From: Streptomyces abyssomicinicus
GTDB taxonomy: Bacteria; Actinomycetota; Actinomycetes; Streptomycetales; Streptomycetaceae
Reading direction: 5' to 3'
DNA length: 64,000 nucleotides
Assembly: GCF_008974245.1 (NCBI RefSeq)
Contig: NZ_BBZI01000009.1
Location: forward strand, 118,662-182,661
The notes under the pieces: model-generated
Database searches by the model: none
Told to the model about the DNA's origin: nothing
Seen by the model: only the letters and a program-made list of their open reading frames with translations
Shown: piece after piece, positions 32,174 to 39,945 of the stretch
Layout of the letters: each line of letters opens with the position of its first letter
How positions within the stretch are numbered: position 1 is the first letter of the stretch
Translations under genes and position numbers: made by a program

Positions 32174-32824
32174 TTGGCCTGTGACCTGTGGCTGGTCCCG
32201 CTCGTCGACGTGTTGTGCCACACCCCGGACAACCCCTTCGCCGAAGAACTCGCCCTGTACGACCGGGCGTTGATGGCCACCGGCGCGCAACCGGTGCCGA
32301 TCCACCAGTACATGCCGGGCATTTCCGGCGACGTCGCCCCGGTCGCCGGCTTCGACTACGAGGCACTGCACTTCCTGCGGCGGGTCTACCTGCTCCAGGC
32401 CTGCGGGCTGCCGGTGACGCCGGTGGACGAACTGGGCGGCGACTACGAGCAGTTGCTGGAGATGTTCGAGGGAACGGCGCAGCAGTCACATCTGGTCTGG
32501 CACTACGACCACGCCGGGGCCTACCTCCCGGTGGACTTCCCGCACCCGCTGGTCAACGACGAACTCCTCGACAACGGCGGTCCGCTGGGGTCCTCGCACG
32601 GGCTGCTGCGCGACCTGGAGTTCATCGGGCCCGCGCTGGGCATCGATCCCGCCAACCCGCCCGCCGCACCCGCGCCGCCGTCCGCGCCCACGGAACTGGA
32701 GCAGCCGGCGGAACCGGCGCCGTACGACCCGAGCCCGTTCGCCCGCGAACGTCACGTGTGGCTGGGGCTGCACGCGGCGGCGGTGCGGAGCCTGGGGCAG
32801 GGGTCGATGATCGTGTTCAGCTGA
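32174..32824 (+). CDS. conserved hypothetical protein
   Basis: 216 residues, soluble. TTG start 32174 with GAGGAG 7 nt upstream ('MACDLWLVPLVDVLCHTPDNPFAEELALYDRALMATGAQPVPIHQYMPG'). No domain recognised; no catalytic motif stands out. A Pro/Ala linker near residue 160 precedes 'YDPSPFARERHVWLGLHAAAVRSLGQGSMIVFS'. It overlaps the next gene by 1 nt (TGATG), so the two form an operon and may act together. Confidence 0.75.
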   Translation: MACDLWLVPLVDVLCHTPDNPFAEELALYDRALMATGAQPVPIHQYMPGISGDVAPVAGFDYEALHFLRRVYLLQACGLPVTPVDELGGDYEQLLEMFEGTAQQSHLVWHYDHAGAYLPVDFPHPLVNDELLDNGGPLGSSHGLLRDLEFIGPALGIDPANPPAAPAPPSAPTELEQPAEPAPYDPSPFARERHVWLGLHAAAVRSLGQGSMIVFS

Positions 32825-33327
32825 TGGGAGAGGCGGAGGCCGCCCGGGCCTACGGGCGGTACCCGGAGCTGCTGCCGGAATTCGTCCGCGACGCGCGGGG
32901 CGAGGACGGGCGGCAGGTCGTCGTCCTGCGGTGGGAGGAGTCCCAGGAGCTGGCGCGGCTCAGCCTCTCGCGGTTCCCGGCGTGGAACAGCGTGAGCCTG
33001 GACTGGTCGGCGGTTGCCCCGCTGGAGTCCGTGGAGTGGGACGACGGGGCCGGGTTCGCGGCGGTGCTGCGGCGGTACGCCGCGGGGGCGGACGCGGTGG
33101 TCGTCTTCTGGGGCGACCTGTCGGTCCCCACGGTGGTGATGCCGGTGGAGGTCGCGGTGCGACGCGGGTCCGAACTGTGGGATGTCGGGCCCGAGTTCTG
33201 GACGTACCCGCTCGACGGCGACGTCCTGGTCGAGGCGCGCTGGGGCTCCCCGGTCGTGGTGGGCCGGATCCCCCCGGCCCCGGCCCCGGCCGCGGCACCC
33301 GCACCCGCCCCGGACCCGGCCCTCTGA
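32824..33327 (+). CDS. conserved hypothetical protein
   Basis: 167 residues, ATG overlapping the previous stop (TGATG). Reads 'YGRYPELLPEFVRDARGEDGRQVVVLRWEESQELARLSLSRFPAWNSVSLDWSAVAPLESVEWDDGAGFAAVLRRYAAGADAVVVFWGDLSVPTVVMP' and ends in a Pro/Ala tail. No known domain. The pattern 'ADAVVVFWGDLSVPTV' resembles small immunity-like or SUKH-like folds only vaguely; I make no functional claim. Confidence 0.72.
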   Translation: MGEAEAARAYGRYPELLPEFVRDARGEDGRQVVVLRWEESQELARLSLSRFPAWNSVSLDWSAVAPLESVEWDDGAGFAAVLRRYAAGADAVVVFWGDLSVPTVVMPVEVAVRRGSELWDVGPEFWTYPLDGDVLVEARWGSPVVVGRIPPAPAPAAAPAPAPDPAL

Positions 33328-33393
33328 GGAACCGCACCCGCCCGGCCCGGCGGCCCGCGGGAGGTACCCGCGGGCCGCCGGGCCGTCGTGGGG

Positions 33394-34596
33394 TCAGGCG
33401 GAGAGGATCTCCGCGAGGACCCGCGCGGCGCGCTCGGTGTCGGCGAAGCCCACGTACAGCGGGGTGAAGCCGAAGCGCAGGACGTCGGGGTGGCGGAAGT
33501 CGCCGACCACGCCGCGGGCGGTCAGTTCCCGCATGATCTCCCCGGCCCGGTCGTGCCGGAGGGCGATCTGACTGCCCCGCTCCCCGTGCGCGAGCGGCGT
33601 CACGCACTCGACCACGCCCTCGGGCACGTATTGCGCGACGCACTCGAGGAAGAAGTCGGTGAGCGCGAGCGACTTGTGCCGGACCGCTGCGATGTCCACG
33701 CCCTCCCAGACGTCCAGCGCCGCGTCCAGGGCGAGGAGGGAGAGGATCTCCGGCGTGCCCACCCGCCCCCGCACCGCACCGGCGGCCGGGGTGTAGTCGG
33801 GGCGCATCCCGAACGGCTCGACGTGCGAGTTCCACCCCGGCAGCGGCGTGTCGAACCGCTCCTGGAGGCCCTGCCGGACGTACAGGTACGCCGGCGCGCC
33901 GGGGCCGCCGTTGAGGAACTTGTACGTGCAGCCGACCGCCAGGTCCACCCCGTGCTCGTCCAGCCCCACCTCCAGCGCGCCCGCGCTGTGGCAGAGGTCC
34001 CAGACGGCCACCGCGCCCACCGCGTGGACCGCGGCGGTGAGACCCGGCAGGTCGTACAGCCGTCCCGAGCGGTAGTCGACGTGGTTGAGCAGCACCGCAG
34101 CGGTGCGCGGACCGAGCGCCGCCGGGACCTCGTCCGGCAGCACGGGCCGCAGCGCGCAGCCCGTCATCCGCGCCGCCGATTCGGCGATGTAGCCGTCCGT
34201 GGGGAAGGTCGTGGCGTCGACCAGGATCTCGTCCCGCTCCACCGCGCCGTCGCCCTCACGGGCGATCCGCACCGCCGCGACCAGCGCCTTGAAGACGTTG
34301 ACCGAGGTGGAGTCGCCCACCACGACCTGCCCCGGCGCCGCACCGATCAGGGGCGCGACGCGGTCGCCGATCCGTTCGGGCGCGGTCCACCAGCCGCTCT
34401 CCTCCCAGGACCGGATCCGCAGCTCGCCCCATTCGCGCAGCACGACGTCCCGCAACCGCTCCACGACACCCGTCGGCAGCGCGCCCAGGGAGTTGCCGTC
34501 CAGGTAGACGACGTCGTCGAGCACGAACCGGGAGCGCAGGGCGGCCAGCGGGTCGGCCGCGTCCAGCTCGGTGGCCTTCGACAGGAGTTCAGACAT
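33394..34596 (-). CDS. kynU: kynureninase
   Basis: 400 residues. PLP fold type I kynureninase: N-terminal 'YLDGNSLGALP', 'GDSTSVNVFKALVAA', 'LNHVDYRSGRLYDL', 'WDLCHSAGALEVGLDEHGVDLAVGCTYKFLNGGPGAPAYLYV' with the Schiff-base Lys in CTYKFLNGGPG. Converts kynurenine to anthranilate (or 3-hydroxykynurenine to 3-hydroxyanthranilate). Its start overlaps the tryptophan dioxygenase stop by 8 nt, confirming a kyn operon. Confidence 0.95.
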   Translation of the reverse strand: MSELLSKATELDAADPLAALRSRFVLDDVVYLDGNSLGALPTGVVERLRDVVLREWGELRIRSWEESGWWTAPERIGDRVAPLIGAAPGQVVVGDSTSVNVFKALVAAVRIAREGDGAVERDEILVDATTFPTDGYIAESAARMTGCALRPVLPDEVPAALGPRTAAVLLNHVDYRSGRLYDLPGLTAAVHAVGAVAVWDLCHSAGALEVGLDEHGVDLAVGCTYKFLNGGPGAPAYLYVRQGLQERFDTPLPGWNSHVEPFGMRPDYTPAAGAVRGRVGTPEILSLLALDAALDVWEGVDIAAVRHKSLALTDFFLECVAQYVPEGVVECVTPLAHGERGSQIALRHDRAGEIMRELTARGVVGDFRHPDVLRFGFTPLYVGFADTERAARVLAEILSA

Positions 34597-35428
34597 GGGA
34601 GCGCGCCGTCCAGAGCTCGGGGAACACGGTGTTGCGGGCCCGCTTCTCCAGCCAGGCCACCCCGGCGGAGCCGCCCGTGCCGGTCTTGGAGCCCATGGCG
34701 CGGCGGGTGGCGACCAGGTGGTCGTTGCGCCAGCGCCAGACCAGTTCGGCCACGTCGGTCAGCGCCTCGCCGAGGCGGACCAGCGGGTCGTTCTGGTCAC
34801 GGGTGTAGATGTCGGTCCACACCCGCTCGACCTCGGGCGACGGCTCGTACTTCTCGGAGACGTCGCGCCGCAGCACCGCCTCGGGCACCGGGTGGCCGCC
34901 GCGGGCGAGGAACCGCAGCACCTCGTCGTAGAGCGAGGGTTCGTCGAGCGCCTTCTCCAGCTCCGCGTGGGCGCGGGGGGTGCCGCGGTGCGGGACCAGC
35001 ATCGAGCGGGACTTGTCGCCGAGGAGGAACTCCATGCGGCGGTACATCGCCGACTGGAAGCCGGAGCCCTCGCCGAGGGCGCCGCGGTAGGAGTTGAACT
35101 GCGCCGGGGTGAGCTGCCCCAGCGGGATCCAGGAGGCGTTCAGCGCCTCCAGCTCCCGTACCGAGCGCTTGAGCGCGTCGACCGCCGTGGGGACGTCGTC
35201 GCGGCGCAGGGCCTGCGAGGCGGTCTCCCACTCGTGGACGATCACCGTGAACCACAGCTCCATGACCTGGGTGGTCACCAGGAACACCATCTCGCCCGGG
35301 TCGTCCGAGCGGAGCTGCTGGAGGTGGGTGAGCACATCCGCCCGGACGTAGTCCTCGTAGGGCGTCGAGCCGTCGAACTCGAGATGCGGGGTCTCCGGCT
35401 CGTGGGTCTGCTGAGCCTGTCGGGACAT
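34589..35428 (-). CDS. kynA: tryptophan 2,3-dioxygenase
   Basis: 279 residues; ATG 35428 with CAGGAGA upstream. Heme dioxygenase motifs: 'LEFDGSTPYEDYVRADVLTHLQQ', 'MVFLVTTQVMELWFTVIVHEWETA', 'ASWIPLGQLTPAQFNSYRGALGEGSGFQSAMYRRMEFLLG', 'WRWRNDHLVATRRAMGSKTGTGGSAGVAWLEKR' with the heme-ligand His near the GSKTGTGGS loop. Opens the indole ring to N-formylkynurenine. First gene of kynA-kynU, divergent from the probable formamidase. Confidence 0.95.
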   Translation of the reverse strand: MSRQAQQTHEPETPHLEFDGSTPYEDYVRADVLTHLQQLRSDDPGEMVFLVTTQVMELWFTVIVHEWETASQALRRDDVPTAVDALKRSVRELEALNASWIPLGQLTPAQFNSYRGALGEGSGFQSAMYRRMEFLLGDKSRSMLVPHRGTPRAHAELEKALDEPSLYDEVLRFLARGGHPVPEAVLRRDVSEKYEPSPEVERVWTDIYTRDQNDPLVRLGEALTDVAELVWRWRNDHLVATRRAMGSKTGTGGSAGVAWLEKRARNTVFPELWTARSHV

Positions 35429-35591
35429 CGCTGTCTCCTGCTGTACTCCGGGTAGCGGTCCGCCCCTGCCGATACCGGCACGGGGGCCCCGGTCCCCGCG
35501 GCAATCCTCCGCAATGATCCCCCGGTCGGGCAATACCCGCCTGGTGGGACCCTTCCGGACGACGACCGCACGACGACGTCACGACGACACG

Positions 35592-35647
35592 CGCACCACG
35601 AAACCCGCACCACGAAACCCGTACCACGACATCCGCACCACGACAGC
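35592..35647. repeat. four 14-bp tandem repeats before kynB-like gene
   Basis: Units 35592-35605 and 35606-35619 are identical (CGCACCACGAAACC); 35620-35633 (CGTACCACGACATC) and 35634-35647 (CGCACCACGACAGC) differ at 2-3 sites. They end 4 bp before the GAGAGAGG Shine-Dalgarno in the kynA/kynB divergent spacer. Either an array of regulator half-sites or a mini-satellite in the 5' leader. Confidence 0.75.
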
Positions 35648-35667
35648 CCCGAGAGAGGTTGGAACGC

Positions 35668-36540
35668 ATGACCGACGAGGAGAGGACGGCCGCCGCCCGG
35701 GAGCGGACGGCGGCCGAGGAGAGATCCGTCTTCTCACACGAGCCCGTCGCCCCGGACGCCACCCGCGCCTACGGCGACCACCCGGACCAGGTGGTCGACT
35801 TCTACGCCCCGCAGGGCGGGCGGACGCCCGCGCCGCTGGTCGTGGTGGTGCACGGCGGAGCCTGGCGGGCCCCGTACGACCGGCTGCACGTCACTCCGTT
35901 CGCCCGCTTCCTGGCCCGCCGCGGTCTCGCGGTGGCCGTGCCCGAGTACCGGCGCGGCGGTGCGGCGGAGGGCGAGGCGGGCCGCTGGCCGGAGACGCTG
36001 GACGACGTGGCCGCCGCGCTGGACGCACTGCCCCGGCTGACCGCGGACGCGCTCGGCGACCGGGCGGACGCCGGCCGCACGGTGCTCACCGGGCACTCGG
36101 CCGGCGGCCACCTGGCCCTGTGGGCGGCCGCCCGCCACCTGCTGCCGGAGGGCAGCCCCTGGCGCGCCGGGGCCCCGGCGCGGATCCGCGGCGTGGTGGC
36201 GCTGGCGCCCATCGCCGATTTGCGGGTCGCCGAGAAGCTGGAGGTCTGCGGTCACGCCTCGCTGCAGTTCCTGGGCGGCCCGGACCTCTTCGAGGAGCGC
36301 CGCCCGCACGCCGACCCGGTGCTGCTGGTGCCCAGCGGCATCGCCACCACCGTCGTGCAGGGCCGCGAGGACGTCGACGTCCCGCCGCCGGTCGCCGAGT
36401 CGTACGCGCGGGCGGCGGCGCTCGCGGGCGAGGTGGTGGGCGTGACGCTGCTGGAGGGCGTCGGCCACTTCCCGCTGATCGACCCGGCCGCCGACGCCTG
36501 CGCCGTGGTGGCCGAGGAGATCGCCCAGCTGGCGTGGTGA
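35668..36540 (+). CDS. alpha/beta hydrolase, probable kynurenine formamidase
   Basis: 290 residues from ATG 35668 (GAGAGAGG 10 nt upstream). HG-type oxyanion motif 'VVVVHGGAWRAPYD', nucleophile Ser in 'TGHSAGGHLALWAAARH', Asp in 'VVQGREDVDVP', His in 'LEGVGHFPLIDP'. The HGGxW plus GHSAGGHLA combination is typical of kynurenine formamidase (arylformamidase) rather than of lipases. Context supports it: the gene faces kynA-kynU across 240 bp, supplying the missing second step (N-formylkynurenine to kynurenine). Confidence 0.8.
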   Translation: MTDEERTAAARERTAAEERSVFSHEPVAPDATRAYGDHPDQVVDFYAPQGGRTPAPLVVVVHGGAWRAPYDRLHVTPFARFLARRGLAVAVPEYRRGGAAEGEAGRWPETLDDVAAALDALPRLTADALGDRADAGRTVLTGHSAGGHLALWAAARHLLPEGSPWRAGAPARIRGVVALAPIADLRVAEKLEVCGHASLQFLGGPDLFEERRPHADPVLLVPSGIATTVVQGREDVDVPPPVAESYARAAALAGEVVGVTLLEGVGHFPLIDPAADACAVVAEEIAQLAW

Positions 36541-36570
36541 ACGGGGGCGTCCGGATGGCATGGTGAACGG

Positions 36571-37794
36571 GTGAATCCCCCGGTTGCCCAGATCTTCTCC
36601 CCCGCCGACCCGGACCTCGTCGCCGACCCGTACCCGGCCTACGACGCCCTGCGGGCGCGCGGCCGGGTGCTGTGGTGCGAGGAGACCGGCCAGTGGCTGG
36701 TGCCGCACCACGCCGACGTCTCCGCCCTGCTGCGCGACCGGCGGCTCGGGCGGACCTACCGGCACCGCTTCACCGACGCGGAGTTCGGCCGCACGCCTCC
36801 CCCGCCGGAGCACGAGCCGTTCCACACCCTCAACGACCACGGCATGCTCGACCTGGAGCCGCCGGACCACACCCGGATCCGGCGGCTGGTCTCCCAGGCG
36901 TTCACCCCGCGCACCGTGGAACGGCTGCGGCCGTACGTGCGCTCGCTCGCCGGGGAGCTGGCCGGGCGGCTGGCGAACGCGGGCGGTGGCGATCTGCTGG
37001 CGGAGGTGGCCGAACCGCTGCCGGTGGCGGTGATCGCCGAGATGCTGGGCGTCCCGGAGGCCGACCGGGCGCCGCTGCGGCCGTGGTCGGCGGCGATCTG
37101 CGGGATGTACGAGCTGAACCCGTCCGGGGAGACCGCGGCGGCGGCCGTCCGCGCCTCCGTCGAGTTCAGCGACTACCTGCGGGAACTGATCGCCGAACGC
37201 CGCCGCCGGCCCGGTGGGGACGACCTGATCACCGCGCTCGTCGCCGCCCACGACGAGGGCGACCGGCTCACCGAGCAGGAGATGATCTCCACCTGCGTGC
37301 TGCTGCTCAACGCGGGCCACGAGGCCACCGTCAACGGCACGGGCAACGCCTGGGCGGCGCTCCTCGCGCATCCGGAGCAGCTGGCGGCGCTGCGCGCGGA
37401 CCACTCGCTGGTGCCGTCCGCGGTGGAGGAGCTGATGCGCTTCGACACGCCGCTCCAGCTGTTCGAACGCTGGGTGCTGGAGGACATCGAGATCGACGGC
37501 ACGGTGATCCCGCGCGGCGCGGAGCTGGCGCTGCTGTTCGGGTCGGCCAACCGCGATCCGGCGGCGTTCGAACGGCCTGACCGGCTGGACCTGGCCCGGC
37601 GGGAGAACCCGCACATCTCGTTCAGCGCGGGGATCCACTACTGCATCGGGGCGCCGCTGGCCCGGATGGAGCTGGCCGCCTCGATGACCGCGCTGCTGGA
37701 GCGCGCGCCGGGGATGCGGCTCGCCGCCGAGCCGGTCCGGCGGCCGAACCTGGTCATGCGGGGCCTGGAGGAACTGCGGGTGGAGATCCGCTGA
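36571..37794 (+). CDS. cytochrome P450
   Basis: 407 residues, GTG 36571. I-helix 'LLLNAGHEATVNGTGN' (AGxEAT instead of the usual AGxETT), ExxR in 'AVEELMRFD', and heme loop 'FSAGIHYCIGAPLARME' with the thiolate Cys. The first Gly of FGxGxHxC is Ser, seen in other actinobacterial P450s. Soluble, class I, needing a separate ferredoxin, none of which is nearby. Located 30 bp after the formamidase gene; a role in tryptophan catabolite oxidation is possible but speculative. May be leaderless (CATGGT 6 nt before GTG). Confidence 0.93.
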   Translation: MNPPVAQIFSPADPDLVADPYPAYDALRARGRVLWCEETGQWLVPHHADVSALLRDRRLGRTYRHRFTDAEFGRTPPPPEHEPFHTLNDHGMLDLEPPDHTRIRRLVSQAFTPRTVERLRPYVRSLAGELAGRLANAGGGDLLAEVAEPLPVAVIAEMLGVPEADRAPLRPWSAAICGMYELNPSGETAAAAVRASVEFSDYLRELIAERRRRPGGDDLITALVAAHDEGDRLTEQEMISTCVLLLNAGHEATVNGTGNAWAALLAHPEQLAALRADHSLVPSAVEELMRFDTPLQLFERWVLEDIEIDGTVIPRGAELALLFGSANRDPAAFERPDRLDLARRENPHISFSAGIHYCIGAPLARMELAASMTALLERAPGMRLAAEPVRRPNLVMRGLEELRVEIR

Positions 37795-37832
37795 GACGGC
37801 CGGCCCCACCGCCCCGGAGCCGGCGGCGGCGC

Positions 37833-37914
37833 GGTCGGCCGGCACCCCGGTCCGCCGGCACCCCGGTCCGCCGGCACCCCGGCCGTGTCGGCACCCCGGC
37901 CGTGTCGGCACCCC
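37833..37914. repeat. five tandem 16/17-bp repeats in convergent spacer
   Basis: Units GGTCSGCCGGCACCCC at 37833-37848, 37849-37864 and 37865-37880, then two GGCCGTGTCGGCACCCC units at 37881-37897 and 37898-37914. Between the converging stops of the P450 (+) and STAS (-) genes. Confidence 0.75.
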
Positions 37915-37965
37915 GGCCGGCCGGGCCGCGCCCGTGTCGGCCGGGCGGCCGGGCGTCCTGGCGGG

Positions 37966-38349
37966 TCAGCCGGCGACCTGGTCACCGTCCGGTCGCGGCC
38001 CGACCGCGGCGATCGCGTCGGCGGCGGTGGGGTGGATGGCCAGGACCGTGTCGAGGCCGGTCAGCTTGAGCATCCGGTCCAGCCTGGCCGGCACCGCGGC
38101 CAGCGCCATGGCGCCGCCCTGGGACTGGGCGGCGTGCCAGATGTTGATGAGCGCGTTGAGGCCGGCCGAGTCGCAGAACCCGACCTGTGACAGGTCCAGG
38201 ACGAGACGGACGCGTCCCTGCTCGATCAGCTCGAGCACCCGGGAACGGAGCATCGGCGCGGTGTGGAAGTCGATCTCGCCGCCGACCGCGGCGACGGCCA
38301 GCGGACCGTGGGTCTCCTCCACGGTCAGGAGCAGCTCTTGCTCGGACAC
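37966..38349 (-). CDS. STAS-domain anti-sigma factor antagonist
   Basis: 127 residues. Full STAS domain: 'LAVAAVGGEIDFHTAPMLRSRVLELIEQGRVRLVLDLSQVGFCDSAGLNALINIWHAAQSQGGAMALAAVPARLDRMLKLTGLD'. The phosphorylatable Ser is in GFCDSAGLN. Start GTG 38349, 5 nt after the phosphatase stop, so the PP2C phosphatase and its likely substrate are co-expressed. It would sequester an RsbW-type kinase when dephosphorylated; the partner kinase is not adjacent. Confidence 0.93.
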   Translation of the reverse strand: MSEQELLLTVEETHGPLAVAAVGGEIDFHTAPMLRSRVLELIEQGRVRLVLDLSQVGFCDSAGLNALINIWHAAQSQGGAMALAAVPARLDRMLKLTGLDTVLAIHPTAADAIAAVGPRPDGDQVAG

Positions 38350-38354
38350 GTCGT

Positions 38355-39797
38355 TCAGCGCTCCTCGTCCGTAGCGTCCGTGGGCAAAGTCGTGGTGTGC
38401 GCGGTGGACGTCACGCCCGGCGTCCGCCGCTCGGCGTCCTCGGCTGTGGGCACCGAGAGCGCCAGGAGCGCCACGTCGTCCTCCGCCCCTTCGGGAAGGG
38501 AGTCCAGCAGGTCCACGATGTCCTCCACCAGCCCGGCGGCCCCGCCGAGGCCCCGGCGGCGCGCCAGGAAGGCCGACAGTCCCTCGTCACCGATCATCTG
38601 TCTGTCCTCGCCGGCCCTGGCTTCGATGAGCCCGTCGGTGTACAGCAGCAGCACGTCACCCGGGGCCAGAACGACCGTACGGGACCGGAAGCGGGCTTCC
38701 GGAAGCGCCCCTATCAGCATGCCTCCTTCCAGGCTCACCGCACTGACCGACGGCGCCCCGTCGGCACCGCTGCCCACGTGGTACGCCGGGGGATGGCCGC
38801 CGGTGGCCAGCTCGACGTCGAAGCCGCCCTCCGCGCGCGGGGTGAGGACGCCGAAGATCGCCGTGCAGAACTTGCTGGTCAGGCTGTCGCCCAGCAGCTC
38901 GGTGTTCAGCGTGTCGAGGACGGCCACCGGGTCCGGCGCGTGGTGGGCCGCGGCGCGCAGGGTGTGCCGGGCCAGCGCGGTGACGGTGGCCGCGTCCGGG
39001 CCCTTGCCGCACACGTCGCCGAGCAGGAACGCCCAGCGGTCGCCGTCGAGCGGGAAGACGTCGTAGAAGTCGCCGCCCAGGTCGTGCACCGAGGCCGCGT
39101 GGTAGTGGCAGGCCAGCTCCAGGCCGGGGACGGCGGGCAGGGCCGGCGGGAGGAGGGTCCGCTGGAGGGTGCTGGTCAGGGACTCCAGCACCCTGCGGTC
39201 CTTCTCGGCGCGCAGCCGGGCGGCCCGCTCGTCCTCCACCTGGCGGACCACCGCCTGGCGCCGCTCCTGCTCCCTGCGCAGGGCGCGCAGCGCGGTCAGC
39301 CGCAGCTCCATCTCGTCCAGGACGACCTCGGCCAGGTCCTGGAGGGCGGAGACGTCGTCGTCGCCGAGGGTGCGGGGGCGGGTGTCGAGGATGCTGACGG
39401 TGCCCAGTTTGTGGCCGTCGGCGGTCACGATCGGCGCGGCGGCGTAGAAACGGATCCCGAGCGGGCCGGTGACCATGGGGTTCGTCCCGGTCAGCGGGTC
39501 CACCAGGGTGTCGGGGATGACCATGGGGCCGTCGTGGAGGAGTGCCAGGCCGCACAGTCCGTCGGCGCGGCTCACCTCCGTGACGTCGTCCATGCCGTGC
39601 CGTGCCTTGAACCAGATGCGGTCGCTGTCGACGAAGGTCACCGCGGCGAGGGGCACCTGGAAGACACGGGCGGCGAGCCGTGCGACGCGGTCGAAGGAAC
39701 CGTCCGGTGGCGTGTCGAGGATCTCGTAGCGGCGCACCGCCGCGACCCGCGCGGACTCCTTCTCCCAGTCCGGTCCCACGGCATTCTCTCGCAGCAT
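38355..39797 (-). CDS. GAF-domain PP2C (SpoIIE/RsbU-type) phosphatase
   Basis: 480 residues from ATG 39797; an upstream in-frame GTG (39848) is possible. N-terminal GAF domain ('ESARVAAVRRYEILDTPPDGSFDRVARLAARVFQVPLAAVTFVDSDRIWFKARHGMD'), a coiled linker 'RALRREQERRQAVVRQVEDERAARLRAEKDR', then SpoIIE phosphatase: 'SLTSTLQRTLLPPALPAVPGLELACHYHAASVHDLGGDFYDVFPLDGDRWAFLLGDVCGKGPDAA', 'LLLYTDGLIEAR', 'DDVALLALSV' with metal-binding Asp residues. Probably activates the STAS protein encoded next by dephosphorylation. Confidence 0.93.
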   Translation of the reverse strand: MLRENAVGPDWEKESARVAAVRRYEILDTPPDGSFDRVARLAARVFQVPLAAVTFVDSDRIWFKARHGMDDVTEVSRADGLCGLALLHDGPMVIPDTLVDPLTGTNPMVTGPLGIRFYAAAPIVTADGHKLGTVSILDTRPRTLGDDDVSALQDLAEVVLDEMELRLTALRALRREQERRQAVVRQVEDERAARLRAEKDRRVLESLTSTLQRTLLPPALPAVPGLELACHYHAASVHDLGGDFYDVFPLDGDRWAFLLGDVCGKGPDAATVTALARHTLRAAAHHAPDPVAVLDTLNTELLGDSLTSKFCTAIFGVLTPRAEGGFDVELATGGHPPAYHVGSGADGAPSVSAVSLEGGMLIGALPEARFRSRTVVLAPGDVLLLYTDGLIEARAGEDRQMIGDEGLSAFLARRRGLGGAAGLVEDIVDLLDSLPEGAEDDVALLALSVPTAEDAERRTPGVTSTAHTTTLPTDATDEER

Positions 39798-39945
39798 GGG
39801 CCTACTTCGGTTCCTCGTTCTGATCGCCGTTCCCCCGGGTACCGCCACGGCGGCGGCACCGGAACGTCCAAGGCTAAAGGAGCCCGGACCGTTCCGGTGC
39901 CGTGAAGATCGCGCGGAGCACCGCCCCGGGGTCTTCCCCGGGTCT

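Noticed and set aside
33394..37794. Tryptophan-derived natural product cluster (kyn genes plus P450)
   Set aside because: No NRPS, PKS, cyclase, tailoring transferase or cluster regulator is present; catabolism explains the kyn genes.
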